A DNA stretch of 64,000 bases from Coriobacteriia bacterium. GTDB taxonomy: Bacteria > Actinomycetota > Coriobacteriia > Coriobacteriales > Eggerthellaceae. Made by a program: the position numbers and the translations under genes. This document shows positions 43,440 through 52,702 of this stretch, one piece after another. The stretch is from positions 56,158-120,157 of the forward strand of contig JAUMVJ010000001.1 in NCBI GenBank assembly GCA_030530215.1, written 5' to 3'. Within the stretch, counting starts at the first letter, position 1, and each line of letters starts with the position of its first letter. The notes below the pieces were generated by a model. The model did not search any database. It was not told where the DNA came from and saw only the letters and a program-made list of their open reading frames with translations.

Positions 43440-45245
43440 CTAGGCGCTCTCCTCGGCGAGCTGCTGACGCACAAGCTCAACCATGCTGATCACGTCCTGA
43501 CGACCGTGTACATCGAGCTTGGTATAAATATTGCGCACGTGCATCTTGGTGGTGTTGGGCGAGACGAACAAAGCTTCCGACATAGAGGCAACGGTGTAAC
43601 CATGGGCCAAAAGCTCGAGCACCTCGCTTTCTCTTTTCGTCAAACCGTAAGTGCTTGAAACCAGCGCGCAAGGACGCTTCCAATAGCGGTACTCATATTC
43701 CTCTTCAGACGCCAACGACGGCTCTTCGGCACAAAGCTCGCCGACGGGCGCACCGGTCGGCGCATCGTCAGGCGCGCCGGCTGGCGCATCGGCCGGTGAG
43801 GCGGTAGGCGTAGCCGGCGCGGCAGATCCAGAGGCATCGTCGCCCTGATACGCATCCGCTTTCGCGGACGGACAAGGCTCTTGGGCCACCGCTTGAGCTT
43901 CCTGGGCTTTTGCCTGACTATCTTGCCCACTTGGCCAATCCTTCGCAGAAACAGCAGGAACTTTAGCGTCCAGATTGGCCAACGAGCCGTCAGATGCATC
44001 CCTTACCGTGAAGGGCGCCCTTAGGCCAGGGTTCTTTAACAGCAGCACCAGCAAAAGCAGAAACGCGAACACGATGATGGCACCGGCGGCGTTCTCGCCT
44101 TCGGAAACGGCGCCCATGCTGCTTATGCCGAAAAGCATGATCTGGCTTCCCAGCAAATGCCCAATGGTAATGATGAAGCGCGAGGCAGAGGCCATCAAGA
44201 GCGACTCGGTGCAGTTATGGGCACCCCATACCGCAAGCGTCCACACCACAACTTCGAACAGGGCCGTGCCCACGCCGCGCATCACCGGGGCGACGGCAGG
44301 TGAAAGCGAGCCGAGGTAAGGATCGAGCAAAATCGAGCCGGTAGCCAAAACAAGACCCGCAAAGAACACATGCTCGATACGCACTTTTTGCCAAAGCGCG
44401 GGGATCACGAACAAAAGCGCAAGCACCACAACGGAGGCTTCCTGGGAGCTAGCCGAGTCGGCCACATAGCCGCTGCGCAAAAAGCCGAGCATCACCGACG
44501 AAATAAGCAAAATGATGACAAGGCCAGGGGTGAGCATCTGCTTGACGGGTCGACGAATAACGCCCGACCCGATGACGCTTTGCGTCGTACGAATCTCCTC
44601 GTTCGAGGAATGAGGGCCCAGCCCAAGCACCAGCGCCACGGTGCACACGAACAAAAGCAGCGCAGATATGGCGCATACGGAAAAACTGATGTCGCCCGTA
44701 CCGATCAGTTGGCTTACCGCCGTGAAAATAAGGAAGGACCCCAGCATGCCAAGCGCGGTGTAGCGCAGGGCAGACCTTCTGTTGACCTGCGCAAACACGC
44801 AAATCAAACCAATGGTTAAAGGTGCGCCTGCAAACTTCGTCAAAAACAGTGCCACCCAGGACCAACCGTCGCCGTAGAGGCGCACTCCATGCAAGGCGTA
44901 ATACATTACCGGCACAAGGCCAAGAAGGAACAGGCCGTAGGTAACCGCCGAGGCCGCCGAGAAAAAGCTTCTTAATGATAGAGTCCTTTTGTGCACGAAA
45001 AAAATCACGAGCAGCAAAAAACCCAAATAGATCGCAGACGTGAAACCGCGCATAATCAGCACGCTGTTCGGCGCAGCCAAGATTGCGTTCGTCTGGGTGT
45101 CGCCCAACCAAATTCCGCTGAACACGCAGGCCAAGCCAATACATCCGCATGCGGCCGCCCATTTGTCCTCAGTTGTCCCGGAGCGCGAAATAAGCCCCGA
45201 ACGCACGCCGTCGATGCTGGCGCTGCGATTTCCTCCAGATGGCAT
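43440..45245 (-). CDS. LuxR-type HTH regulator with N-terminal 12-span membrane domain
   Basis: A 601-residue fusion. Residues about 25-415 hold some 12 hydrophobic spans. Residues about 420-525 are a hydrophilic Ala/Pro/Asp-rich linker with repeats such as DAPAGAPDDAPTGAP. Residues about 530-595 form a LuxR helix-turn-helix (YGLTKRESEVLELLAHGYT, SPNTTKMHVRNIYTKLDVHGRQ). Such proteins are greatly expanded in Eggerthellaceae and are thought to sense a ligand or membrane state and activate nearby catabolic or transport genes. It is convergent with the MFS gene. GGGGGAGG precedes the ATG. Confidence 0.9.
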   Translation of the reverse strand: MPSGGNRSASIDGVRSGLISRSGTTEDKWAAACGCIGLACVFSGIWLGDTQTNAILAAPNSVLIMRGFTSAIYLGFLLLVIFFVHKRTLSLRSFFSAASAVTYGLFLLGLVPVMYYALHGVRLYGDGWSWVALFLTKFAGAPLTIGLICVFAQVNRRSALRYTALGMLGSFLIFTAVSQLIGTGDISFSVCAISALLLFVCTVALVLGLGPHSSNEEIRTTQSVIGSGVIRRPVKQMLTPGLVIILLISSVMLGFLRSGYVADSASSQEASVVVLALLFVIPALWQKVRIEHVFFAGLVLATGSILLDPYLGSLSPAVAPVMRGVGTALFEVVVWTLAVWGAHNCTESLLMASASRFIITIGHLLGSQIMLFGISSMGAVSEGENAAGAIIVFAFLLLLVLLLKNPGLRAPFTVRDASDGSLANLDAKVPAVSAKDWPSGQDSQAKAQEAQAVAQEPCPSAKADAYQGDDASGSAAPATPTASPADAPAGAPDDAPTGAPVGELCAEEPSLASEEEYEYRYWKRPCALVSSTYGLTKRESEVLELLAHGYTVASMSEALFVSPNTTKMHVRNIYTKLDVHGRQDVISMVELVRQQLAEESA

Positions 45246-45296
45246 TAGCCCACCTCCCCCAAAGGTGTCGTGCCTTAAGTACTTTCGTGCAAAGCT

Positions 45297-45800
45297 TTAT
45301 GCGTAATAACGCATGACCGCCTTTTCTGCCATGTGGCGATACTCGGGATCTTCCATTGCTTCATTAAACTGCTCTACGAGTTCAGGGAAGTCCGTTAGTT
45401 CATCGCGCCAAGGGCAGCTGCCTTCTTCGTTTGCTTCAACTTTGCCGCCCAAAACGTAAACCCATTTACCCGTCTCGTCCGACTGGAAATAGCCCGTACG
45501 GCTTGGTGCACCGGGTAAAAATGGCTCGTCAGTGGCATAAATCGTACCAGATGTTATCTGAACATCATCAAGAGCGTCGTGAATCCAGTCTTCAGACGAC
45601 GAAACAAGCCAAAAAAACGCATCACCGGATTTATGCGTAAGACTTGCCTTCAAGGAAAACTCCCCCACCGACTCCAGTGGTTCTTCGTCCATTGCTTCGG
45701 AAGCAGTATGCGTAGAAGTGTTGGCCCTATCCGCTTCCACATGCTGACGCAAATCTTCGATCTGAGCTTTAAAAGCAGTATCAAGTACGAGCGATGACAT
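45297..45800 (-). CDS. Hypothetical acidic protein
   Basis: A 167-residue soluble, acidic protein (many Asp/Glu) that I do not recognise. It has no signal peptide, membrane segment or cysteine cluster. Aromatic-rich segments such as AFFWLVSSSEDWIHDAL and TGYFQSDETGKWVYVLGG could form a beta-rich fold. AAAGAGG lies 10 bases upstream of the ATG, supporting expression. It lies between the membrane LuxR gene and the fumarate reductase terminator, alone on its strand. Confidence 0.6.
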   Translation of the reverse strand: MSSLVLDTAFKAQIEDLRQHVEADRANTSTHTASEAMDEEPLESVGEFSLKASLTHKSGDAFFWLVSSSEDWIHDALDDVQITSGTIYATDEPFLPGAPSRTGYFQSDETGKWVYVLGGKVEANEEGSCPWRDELTDFPELVEQFNEAMEDPEYRHMAEKAVMRYYA

Positions 45801-45837
45801 AAAACATCAACCTCTTTTCAAATATGCACTTAAAGAA

Positions 45838-45898
45838 GAGGTATCCGGCCGCACAAGCAAGAATCGTGCCACCTACTTTGCAAGATGCCGGATACCTC
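45838..45898 (-). terminator. Terminator of the fumarate reductase operon
   Basis: A 12-bp perfect stem GAGGTATCCGGC/GCCGGATACCTC encloses 37 bases. On the minus strand it is followed by TTCTTTAAG. Confidence 0.65.
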
Positions 45899-45943
45899 GA
45901 TACAACACTTAAAGCAGTGCCTGCTTAAGCCTTGCTTCGAGCT

Positions 45944-46834
45944 CTATTTCAAACCAAGGCTCTTCATCAGAGGCATTGCGCTTACCACATGATGATTGAT
46001 TGCAAGTTCCTTGGGGCTAAAGCCAAGCGCCAAGCCAACAACCTGAGGAAGATGCAAAACGGGAATAGTGATATCGGTGTCGATGTATTCCTGAGAATCC
46101 TTTTGCCACATATCAAGAGAGAAATGGCACAAGGGGCAAGGCGTGACAACGCAGTCGGCGCCAGCTTCTTTGGCAACTGCCAACGAAACAGCATTGCCGG
46201 TTTCGGCCTCTTTTTCGGCGGGGTAAATTGCATGGAAGCCGCAGCATGCCAGACGCTGTTCGTAATCAACGCTCACAGCGCCCAGAGCCTTCATGACCAT
46301 TTCCATGGACTGAGGATTACGGTCGTTCTCGAAGCCCATGATTTTGGGAGGCATAAGGATGTGGCAACCGTAGTAGTTTGCAACATGAAGATTGGAAAGG
46401 TCGACCTTGACCTGCTCCTTGAGCCTATCCAGGCCATAGTCGCGAACAAGAGCCCACAGGTAATGGGTGATTTCGGCGGTACCCTTGTACTCAAGGCCGA
46501 TCTCGGCCAGCGCATCGTTAACCTTGTCCTTTAAGGCAGGGTCGGCATCGATGCGAGACTTTGCAGTGCGAAGCATCAAAGTGCAGGTGTTGCAGACGGT
46601 CATAATCTGATCGAAGCCCTGGGACTCCGCCAAAGCGATGTTGCGTGCGTTTACCAGCAGGCCGAAAAAGTCGTCAACGTCCTGCACCTGGGAGGCGCCG
46701 CAGCAGGTCCAACCCTCAATTTCAACAAGTTCGATACCAAGTTTTTTGCAGGTGATTTCGGTGGAAACCTTCAATTCGTTGGCGGCAGACTCCAGGGTGC
46801 AGCCAGGGAAGAAGGCGTAACGAAGAGTAGACAT
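45944..46834 (-). CDS. sdhE: Type-E succinate dehydrogenase/fumarate reductase subunit E (HdrB-like)
   Basis: A 296-residue protein with two CCG domains, CCGASQ (about 44) and CCGFHAIYP (about 198), each with upstream cysteines (FPGCTLE, YYGCHI) and downstream CNTC/CPLC. This is the fold of heterodisulfide reductase subunit B and of SdhE in type-E complexes. It is expected to hold unusual cysteine-ligated Fe-S clusters and to attach the complex to the membrane or an electron partner in place of SdhC/D anchors. Note that the name SdhE is also used for an unrelated FAD-assembly factor. It starts 2 bases after sdhB. Confidence 0.85.
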   Translation of the reverse strand: MSTLRYAFFPGCTLESAANELKVSTEITCKKLGIELVEIEGWTCCGASQVQDVDDFFGLLVNARNIALAESQGFDQIMTVCNTCTLMLRTAKSRIDADPALKDKVNDALAEIGLEYKGTAEITHYLWALVRDYGLDRLKEQVKVDLSNLHVANYYGCHILMPPKIMGFENDRNPQSMEMVMKALGAVSVDYEQRLACCGFHAIYPAEKEAETGNAVSLAVAKEAGADCVVTPCPLCHFSLDMWQKDSQEYIDTDITIPVLHLPQVVGLALGFSPKELAINHHVVSAMPLMKSLGLK

Positions 46835-46836
46835 TG

Positions 46837-47790
46837 TTAGTCCTCCTTATCCATCTTCTGGGAGATCTCGTAGAGTTTGCGAACGCCATCGATGCCCTTA
46901 ACAGGCTTTTGCAGCATGACGTGCAGCGGATTCATCTTGCCAGACAAAACCATACGCATGGTGAAGGGGATGCGATTTGCAGCGCACTTCACGATGCCCT
47001 CGGTCTTAACAGCAAGCATCGCCTCGTTCAAGATGCCCGTCTTGATAAGGTCGTCGCGGAAGCAGTAGGCGTGACGTGCACCCATAGACTTATCCTCGCC
47101 CATACGCAGCGCCATACGACGCATGTATGAAATTTCAGATGAAACAGGGATTCCCTTGGGGCACTTGGTTGCGCACTGGTTGCAGTGCAAGCACTTCCAC
47201 AAATCGTTTTCGAGAATGATCTTGACGCGATCTTCGCCCTTTTCGTCACGAGAGTCACGAATAAAGCGATAGGCCTTATTCATGATGAAGGGCTCAAGAT
47301 AGTTGTCGTTGCTGTAGCGCAGTTCGCTGCAGCCAGATGCGCAACAACCGCACATGACGCAGTCGGTGGCCTGCTGATACTTCTGATGGTCGGCCTCGGA
47401 CTGTTTGTGGTCGTGGCGGCCTTCGTGCGGGCACATCCAAGGCATAACCTTAGACATCTTTTCGGCTTTTTCGTCAAAAGAAACTACCAGGTCACGAACA
47501 ACGGGGAAATTGTTAAGTGGCGCCAGATAGAAGTAGTTGGTCTGGAAGGTGTCGATCAGTTCGTCGAGCTGGGTTTCGCAAGCCAGATAAGCACTGCCAT
47601 TAACGGTAATTGCACAAGAACCGCAAATGGAATGGCGGCAAGCCTGAGTGAAGCACAAGGAATCGTCAAGCTCTTCGCGAATCATGTTAAGGGCACCCAG
47701 CAAGGTGATCGTCTGACGCTTGAAGCTGTATTCCTGGTTCCAGGCATCTTCACCATCAAAGCGCCTAACGTTAAAGGTGATGGTATCCAT
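46837..47790 (-). CDS. sdhB: Fumarate reductase/succinate dehydrogenase iron-sulfur subunit
   Basis: A 317-residue iron-sulfur subunit. The [2Fe-2S] domain has CRHSICGSC...C (cysteines about 51, 56, 59, 71). Two further clusters are CVMCGCCASGC (near 143) and CLHCNQCATKCP (near 204). The C-terminal about 70 residues exceed classical SdhB and are typical of type-E enzymes. It relays electrons between the flavoprotein and the HdrB-like subunit. Its ATG overlaps the sdhA stop (TAATG). Confidence 0.92.
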   Translation of the reverse strand: MDTITFNVRRFDGEDAWNQEYSFKRQTITLLGALNMIREELDDSLCFTQACRHSICGSCAITVNGSAYLACETQLDELIDTFQTNYFYLAPLNNFPVVRDLVVSFDEKAEKMSKVMPWMCPHEGRHDHKQSEADHQKYQQATDCVMCGCCASGCSELRYSNDNYLEPFIMNKAYRFIRDSRDEKGEDRVKIILENDLWKCLHCNQCATKCPKGIPVSSEISYMRRMALRMGEDKSMGARHAYCFRDDLIKTGILNEAMLAVKTEGIVKCAANRIPFTMRMVLSGKMNPLHVMLQKPVKGIDGVRKLYEISQKMDKED

Positions 47791-49508
47791 TAGTAGGTCC
47801 TCTCCTGGGGCTCGTATTTGGTCACTTTTACGTCACGCCAGTCGATGGAGTAAGAGCCATCATCGGCCAAAGTTACCAGACTGTGCTTCATGAAGTTCAC
47901 ATCATCGCGCTCAGGGAAGTCGGAGCGAGAATGGGAGCCACGGCTTTCCTCACGGTCCAGTGCGCCCATGCAGATAGCACGAGCAATGGTCAAAACATTG
48001 CCAAGCTCGACGTAGTTCATGAAGGCGTTGTTGTATACCTTGCTTGAGTCGTCGATGTGAGTGTTTTTGTAAAGCTCAATGCATTCATCAACGGTTGCCA
48101 TAGCGGCTTTAATGCCCTCGGCGTCACGGAAGATGCCAACGCCATTCCACATAGCTTCTGCCATCTTGTCGCGAATCTCATAAATATGGGTGCCAGAGCG
48201 CTTGCGACGCATCTTCTTAAAACAGGCCTCCCAAGATTCAACCAAGGATTCCAGCTTGTCGGTACCGCCAAATTCGCGGGTAGGAGCCGCCTCGCGTGCG
48301 CCAATGCCAGCATGCTTGCCGAAGAAACAAACCTCGGCAACGGAATTTCCTCCCAGGCGGTTTGCGCCGTGAACAGAAATGTTGGAGCACTCGCCTGCGG
48401 CGAACAAACCGGGAATGGCAGTTGCACAGGTGTAAGGATCGATGACGTCGATACCGCCCATGGAATAGTGGTTTGCAGGGCGGATGGGCACCGGATCGGT
48501 GATCATGTCGACGCCTTCGAACTTCATGGCAAGTTCACGAACCTGAGGCAAGCGATCAAGAATCTTTTCGGCACCAAGATGACGCATATCAAGAAGAACC
48601 CAGGACTTCATGCCTTCGCCAAAGCCGCGTCCTTCTTTGATTTCGGTTTCAATGGAGCGGGCAACCAGGTCGCGAGGGCCAAGCTCCATCTTGGTAGGAG
48701 CATAGCGAGACATGAAACGCTCGCCCTGGTTGTTAATAAGGTAGCCACCTTCGCCACGGCAAGCCTCAGACAAAAGCACGCCGGTGGAAGAAAGTCCGGT
48801 GGGATGGAACTGAACCATTTCAGGGTCTTTGATAGGTACGCCTGCGCGCATTGCAGCAGCCACACCGTCGCCCGTCATGTTGCTTGCATTGGTGGTACGA
48901 GTCCAGTACACGCGGCCAAAACCACCGGTGCAAAGAACAACAACTTTGGCCTGGAAGCTTACGATGTCGCCCGCACGAAGGTCGATAGCGACAACGCCCT
49001 GGACGCCATTTTCGTCGGTTGCCACATCGAGCAGGTTGTATTCGTCGTGGAAAGTAACGCCATTCTTCAGGCAATTTTCAAACAGGGTATGCAAAATAAC
49101 GTGGCCTGTTTTGTCCTGGGCGTAGCAGCAACGAGGATGAGACGCGCCGCCAAAAGGACGCTGTGCGATATCGCCATTTTCGTCACGGGAGAAAGGCACG
49201 CCCATGCCCTCGAGCTCATGTGCCAAGTCGGGCATGCCACCACAGAAGAACTCGATAGCATCCTGGTCGCCCAGATAGTCGGAGCCCTTCACCGTGTCAA
49301 AAACGTGGCTTTCGATAGTGTCGGTGGTATCGCGATAAGCAAGCGCAGCATTCATACCGCCCTGGGCGGCACCCGTATGGGAACGAGTGGGGAAAACCTT
49401 GGTGATAACACCAACGGACAGGTTTTCATCCTTGCTCGCATTAAGTGCGGCTTCCATGCCGGCGCCACCGGCACCCACAATAAGGATGTCGTATTTATAG
49501 GATCGCAT
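47790..49508 (-). CDS. sdhA: Fumarate reductase/succinate dehydrogenase flavoprotein subunit
   Basis: A 572-residue flavoprotein with FAD loop VGAGGAGMEA (about 11-20), RSHTGAAQGGMNAA (the likely covalent-FAD histidine about 44), the catalytic-region FHPTG and ACRGEGG motifs, and NHYSMGGI. It interconverts fumarate and succinate at the cytoplasmic face. With fumarase and a dicarboxylate carrier upstream, reduction of fumarate is the likelier direction in an anaerobe, though sequence does not decide it. GGAGAGG precedes the ATG, 11 bases after fumarase beta. Confidence 0.94.
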   Translation of the reverse strand: MRSYKYDILIVGAGGAGMEAALNASKDENLSVGVITKVFPTRSHTGAAQGGMNAALAYRDTTDTIESHVFDTVKGSDYLGDQDAIEFFCGGMPDLAHELEGMGVPFSRDENGDIAQRPFGGASHPRCCYAQDKTGHVILHTLFENCLKNGVTFHDEYNLLDVATDENGVQGVVAIDLRAGDIVSFQAKVVVLCTGGFGRVYWTRTTNASNMTGDGVAAAMRAGVPIKDPEMVQFHPTGLSSTGVLLSEACRGEGGYLINNQGERFMSRYAPTKMELGPRDLVARSIETEIKEGRGFGEGMKSWVLLDMRHLGAEKILDRLPQVRELAMKFEGVDMITDPVPIRPANHYSMGGIDVIDPYTCATAIPGLFAAGECSNISVHGANRLGGNSVAEVCFFGKHAGIGAREAAPTREFGGTDKLESLVESWEACFKKMRRKRSGTHIYEIRDKMAEAMWNGVGIFRDAEGIKAAMATVDECIELYKNTHIDDSSKVYNNAFMNYVELGNVLTIARAICMGALDREESRGSHSRSDFPERDDVNFMKHSLVTLADDGSYSIDWRDVKVTKYEPQERTY

Positions 49509-49519
49509 TGCTACCTCTC

Positions 49520-50083
49520 CTAGTCTTCAACGCGGAACTGAGCGGGGCCAGTTTCATAAATGTTGTTGCCGCGGGAATCGATTGCGACTACACAAGGATA
49601 ATCTTTAACGACCAAACGGCGAACAGCTTCTGGCCCTAAGTCGTCATAAGCCACAACTTCGCACTCCTGAACCGAGGCGGCGATGACCGCAGCCGCGCCG
49701 CCGATGGAAGCAAAGTAAACAACGTTGTTCTTTACCATGGCATCGACAACTTCTTTGGAGCGAGGGCCTTTGCCAACCATGCCCTTGAGGCCTGCCTCCT
49801 CAATCATCTGAGGAGTGTAGGCATCCATGCGACCGGAAGTGGTAGGTCCGCAAGATCCAATTACACGACCAGGCTTTGCAGGAGTAGGACCTGCATAGTA
49901 AATAACCTGACCAGTGAAGTCGACAGGCAAAGGCTCACCCGCGTCAAGCTTTTCGGTCATAATTTTATGGGCAGCATCGCGACCCGTGTAGATAACACCC
50001 GAGATATTAATCATGTCGCCACAATTAAGGGAATTGATAACTTCATCGGTTAGAGGAGTGGTGATGTTTTTAATTTCAGCCAT
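49520..50083 (-). CDS. fumB-C: Fumarate hydratase class I, beta (C-terminal) subunit
   Basis: A 187-residue protein matching the C-terminal half of class I fumarases and the TtdB tartrate dehydratase subunit, with GSCGPTTSGRMD (about 76-87) and a conserved IGGAAA. With the alpha subunit it hydrates fumarate to malate at a labile [4Fe-4S] cluster. L-tartrate dehydratase is the alternative; the sdh genes favour fumarase. The symbol is descriptive only. AAAGGAG precedes the ATG. Confidence 0.88.
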   Translation of the reverse strand: MAEIKNITTPLTDEVINSLNCGDMINISGVIYTGRDAAHKIMTEKLDAGEPLPVDFTGQVIYYAGPTPAKPGRVIGSCGPTTSGRMDAYTPQMIEEAGLKGMVGKGPRSKEVVDAMVKNNVVYFASIGGAAAVIAASVQECEVVAYDDLGPEAVRRLVVKDYPCVVAIDSRGNNIYETGPAQFRVED

Positions 50084-50151
50084 GATGAACTCCTTTCAAG
50101 TTTTGGAACAATCAACGAATACGGTCTAGAGCACCGTTACAAGGCGCCTGC

Positions 50152-50997
50152 TTAGAGCACAACGTGCTTATGACGTGCAGCGTGGCAATTGAGCGTCACG
50201 CCAACAGGCATGGTTGCGATGTGAGTTGGATAAGTTTCGATGTGAACTGCCAAGGCAGTGGTCAATCCACCAAAGCCCTGAGGTCCAACACCGGACTTGT
50301 TGATTTCTTCCAGAAGTTCACGCTCAAGCGCTGCATATTCAGGGTTAGGGTTAGGAGCGCCAGCTTCACGACGGAGAGCCTGCTTGGAAAGCTGCATCGC
50401 CCTGTCTGCGTTGCCGCCAATACCAACACCGACAATGGTGGGAGGACAAGGGTTGCCACCGGCGTTAACAACAGCGTCGATAACAAACTGTTTGATTCCT
50501 TCAAGGCCCTGCGCCGGCTTGAGCATCTTGAGCTGAGACATGTTCTCGGAACCGGCACCCTTAGGCATAAGGGTCAGGGTAAGGGTATCGCCCGGGACGA
50601 TCTTGGTGTAGATGATAGCCGGAGTGTTGTCGCCGGCGTTCTTGCGATTAAGAACGGGGTCGATAACCGTAGACTTGCGCAGATAGCCATCGATGTAGCC
50701 CTTTGCGATACCGGCATTGATGGCATCCTCAAAATCGCCACCGGTGATGTGAACGTCTTGGCCAAGCTCGGCGAAGATGATGACCATGCCGGTGTCCTGG
50801 CACATAGGAACATTGTCTTCGCGTGCAATCTTGATGTTCTTGCACACCTTTTCCATGGCATACTTGCCAAATTCCGAGGTCTCCTTTTCGGTTGCCTCGG
50901 TGATGATCTTTTCTACGTCACGGGGCAGGTCGCACGCAGCTTCAATAGCCATGCGAGCAATTTCTTCCGTAATGGTAGAAGCGCTGATTTCCTTCAT
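50152..50997 (-). CDS. fumA-N: Fumarate hydratase class I, alpha (N-terminal) subunit
   Basis: A 281-residue protein matching the N-terminal half of class I fumarases. Cluster cysteines are visible in MCQDTG (about 66), GNPCPPTIVGVGIGG (about 184) and NCHAARH (about 271). Split two-subunit fumarases are common in anaerobes. The ribosome site is weak (AAAGCGAG), and the start is 98 bases after the carrier gene, next to a strong intercistronic hairpin. The gap to beta is 68 bases. Confidence 0.9.
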   Translation of the reverse strand: MKEISASTITEEIARMAIEAACDLPRDVEKIITEATEKETSEFGKYAMEKVCKNIKIAREDNVPMCQDTGMVIIFAELGQDVHITGGDFEDAINAGIAKGYIDGYLRKSTVIDPVLNRKNAGDNTPAIIYTKIVPGDTLTLTLMPKGAGSENMSQLKMLKPAQGLEGIKQFVIDAVVNAGGNPCPPTIVGVGIGGNADRAMQLSKQALRREAGAPNPNPEYAALERELLEEINKSGVGPQGFGGLTTALAVHIETYPTHIATMPVGVTLNCHAARHKHVVL

Positions 50998-51019
50998 TTT
51001 TCACTCGCTTTCTTTTATG

Positions 51020-51054
51020 GGGGCGCAAGACATTTCGTGCAGGCCTTGCGCCCC
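51020..51054 (-). other. Intercistronic hairpin between DASS and fumarase genes
   Basis: GGGGCGCAAG and CTTGCGCCCC form a perfect 10-bp stem with a 15-base loop. On the minus strand it is followed by CCATAAAAG, not a U tract, so it is more likely an mRNA-stabilising or partial-termination element that lets transporter and enzymes be made in different amounts. Confidence 0.6.
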
Positions 51055-51095
51055 GATGGTCAACTGTTGAAAAGACGGATTAGCTATAAGGCGGC

Positions 51096-52643
51096 CTACA
51101 TGTAGCCGATGATTCCCCACCAGGCAAAGCCAACCGTGAAGAAGATGAGCATGGTCACAACCGCGCAAATGATGCCGATCGTCCACCAGCGGCCCTGGCT
51201 AACGTATCCCGCGCCGAAGAAGACCGGAGCAGGACCTGCGCCGTAGTGAGTCAGGCAGCCCATGAGGTTCGAGAAGATACCGAGCAGCATTGCAGATGCC
51301 AGAGCAGGTGCGCCAGCAAGAATGCAAACTGCCAAGAAGGCGGAATACATTGCCGAAACGTGAGCAGTTGCGCTAGCGAACAGATAGTGAGAAAGGAAGT
51401 AAACAACCGCAAGAACAATCAGAGCAACCATCCAGGGCAGACCGCTTACCGCTCCGGCCATCATGTCGGAGAACCAAGGAATCAGACCCATGGAGTTTAA
51501 GTAGGTGGCCATCATAACCAAGGCGGAGAACCATACCAGGGTGTCCCATGCGCCCTTTTCGTTCTTGATGTCGTTCCAGTCCAAAACGCCAAACACCAAA
51601 AGCATGGTCAAGCCAATGAATGCGGTGACGGTTGCGTTCAGACCAATGGCGCTGCCGGCGATCCAAAGAACCAAGATGACAAAGAAGACCAGAATCATCA
51701 GCTTCTCGGAAGTCTTAAGCGAGCCCATTTCAGCAAGCTTCTGCTTTGCAAGATTAGTAGCTTCGGGGGTTTCTTTAATCTCGGGCGGGAACAGAATAAA
51801 GATGATGAGCGGGATCAGGATCAAGCAGACCATGCTGGGGACAAATGCCGCGATCGCCCAGCCCGCCCAATCGATATCGATGCCAGCAAGATCGGCAGCA
51901 AGAGTAACCGCCAGAGGGTTGGCAGCCATTGCCGTCATAAACATGCCCGAGGTAATCATGTCTGCCTGGAAGGCGGTTACGTGCAAATATGAACCAATTT
52001 TGTTATTGGTACCGTCGTCAGGGCGAGAGCCGAATACGTTTGAAAGGGACTGAACGATAGGGAAAATAACGCCGCCAGCACGAGCTGTGTTGGAGGGCAT
52101 TGCGGTGGACAGCACGAGGTCGGTGAATATCAGCGAGTAGGTAAGACCAAGCGTCTTCTTGCCAAACTTGCTCATGAACAGATATGCGATACGGCTGCCC
52201 AAACCGGTTTTGATAAAACCTCGGCTGATAAAGAATGCGATAACGATCAACCAAATGGTTGTGTTGTGGAAACCGGAAAGAGTGTTGGTGATAAACCCGG
52301 TAGACGTGCCATTACCGAGCAACTGAGTAAGCATGATAACCGTCATCGACAGGATGCACATTGCACCCATAGGCATTGGCTTCATGATCAGACCAACGAT
52401 CGTTGCAACAAAGATTGCAAACAAGTGCCAGCAGTTGGTGGCCAAGACATCCGCTGGGATATCTTCGAAACCCTTAACTCCTGACGTGAAATCCTGCATG
52501 CCCGCAGGAACAGGGATAAACCAAAGAGCAAGACCAATGGCAAAGGTAATCAAAAGGCGCAGCCAATTAACTCCTTCAGCTTTGGGCTTACACTTTGCAA
52601 TGGCTGCCCGAGTCATCGGATTCAGACTAGATGATGTAGCCAT
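51096..52643 (-). CDS. DASS-family dicarboxylate transporter (CitT/TtdT-like)
   Basis: A 515-residue, roughly 12-14-span divalent anion:Na+ symporter/antiporter. Motifs such as LSTAMPSNTARAGGVIFP (near 180-197) and GNLMGCLTHYGAGPAPVFFG-like C-terminal SNLMGCLTHYGAGPAP correspond to the SNT substrate/sodium motifs of the family. It likely imports malate, fumarate, tartrate or citrate, or exchanges them for succinate. First gene of the operon with fumarase and SdhABE. GGAGGTGGGAGG precedes the ATG. Confidence 0.92.
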   Translation of the reverse strand: MATSSSLNPMTRAAIAKCKPKAEGVNWLRLLITFAIGLALWFIPVPAGMQDFTSGVKGFEDIPADVLATNCWHLFAIFVATIVGLIMKPMPMGAMCILSMTVIMLTQLLGNGTSTGFITNTLSGFHNTTIWLIVIAFFISRGFIKTGLGSRIAYLFMSKFGKKTLGLTYSLIFTDLVLSTAMPSNTARAGGVIFPIVQSLSNVFGSRPDDGTNNKIGSYLHVTAFQADMITSGMFMTAMAANPLAVTLAADLAGIDIDWAGWAIAAFVPSMVCLILIPLIIFILFPPEIKETPEATNLAKQKLAEMGSLKTSEKLMILVFFVILVLWIAGSAIGLNATVTAFIGLTMLLVFGVLDWNDIKNEKGAWDTLVWFSALVMMATYLNSMGLIPWFSDMMAGAVSGLPWMVALIVLAVVYFLSHYLFASATAHVSAMYSAFLAVCILAGAPALASAMLLGIFSNLMGCLTHYGAGPAPVFFGAGYVSQGRWWTIGIICAVVTMLIFFTVGFAWWGIIGYM

Positions 52644-52702
52644 TACCTCCCACCTCCGCTTCGTATCGAGGCTTAAAACAACGCCACAAATACTGCGAAA
52701 AA

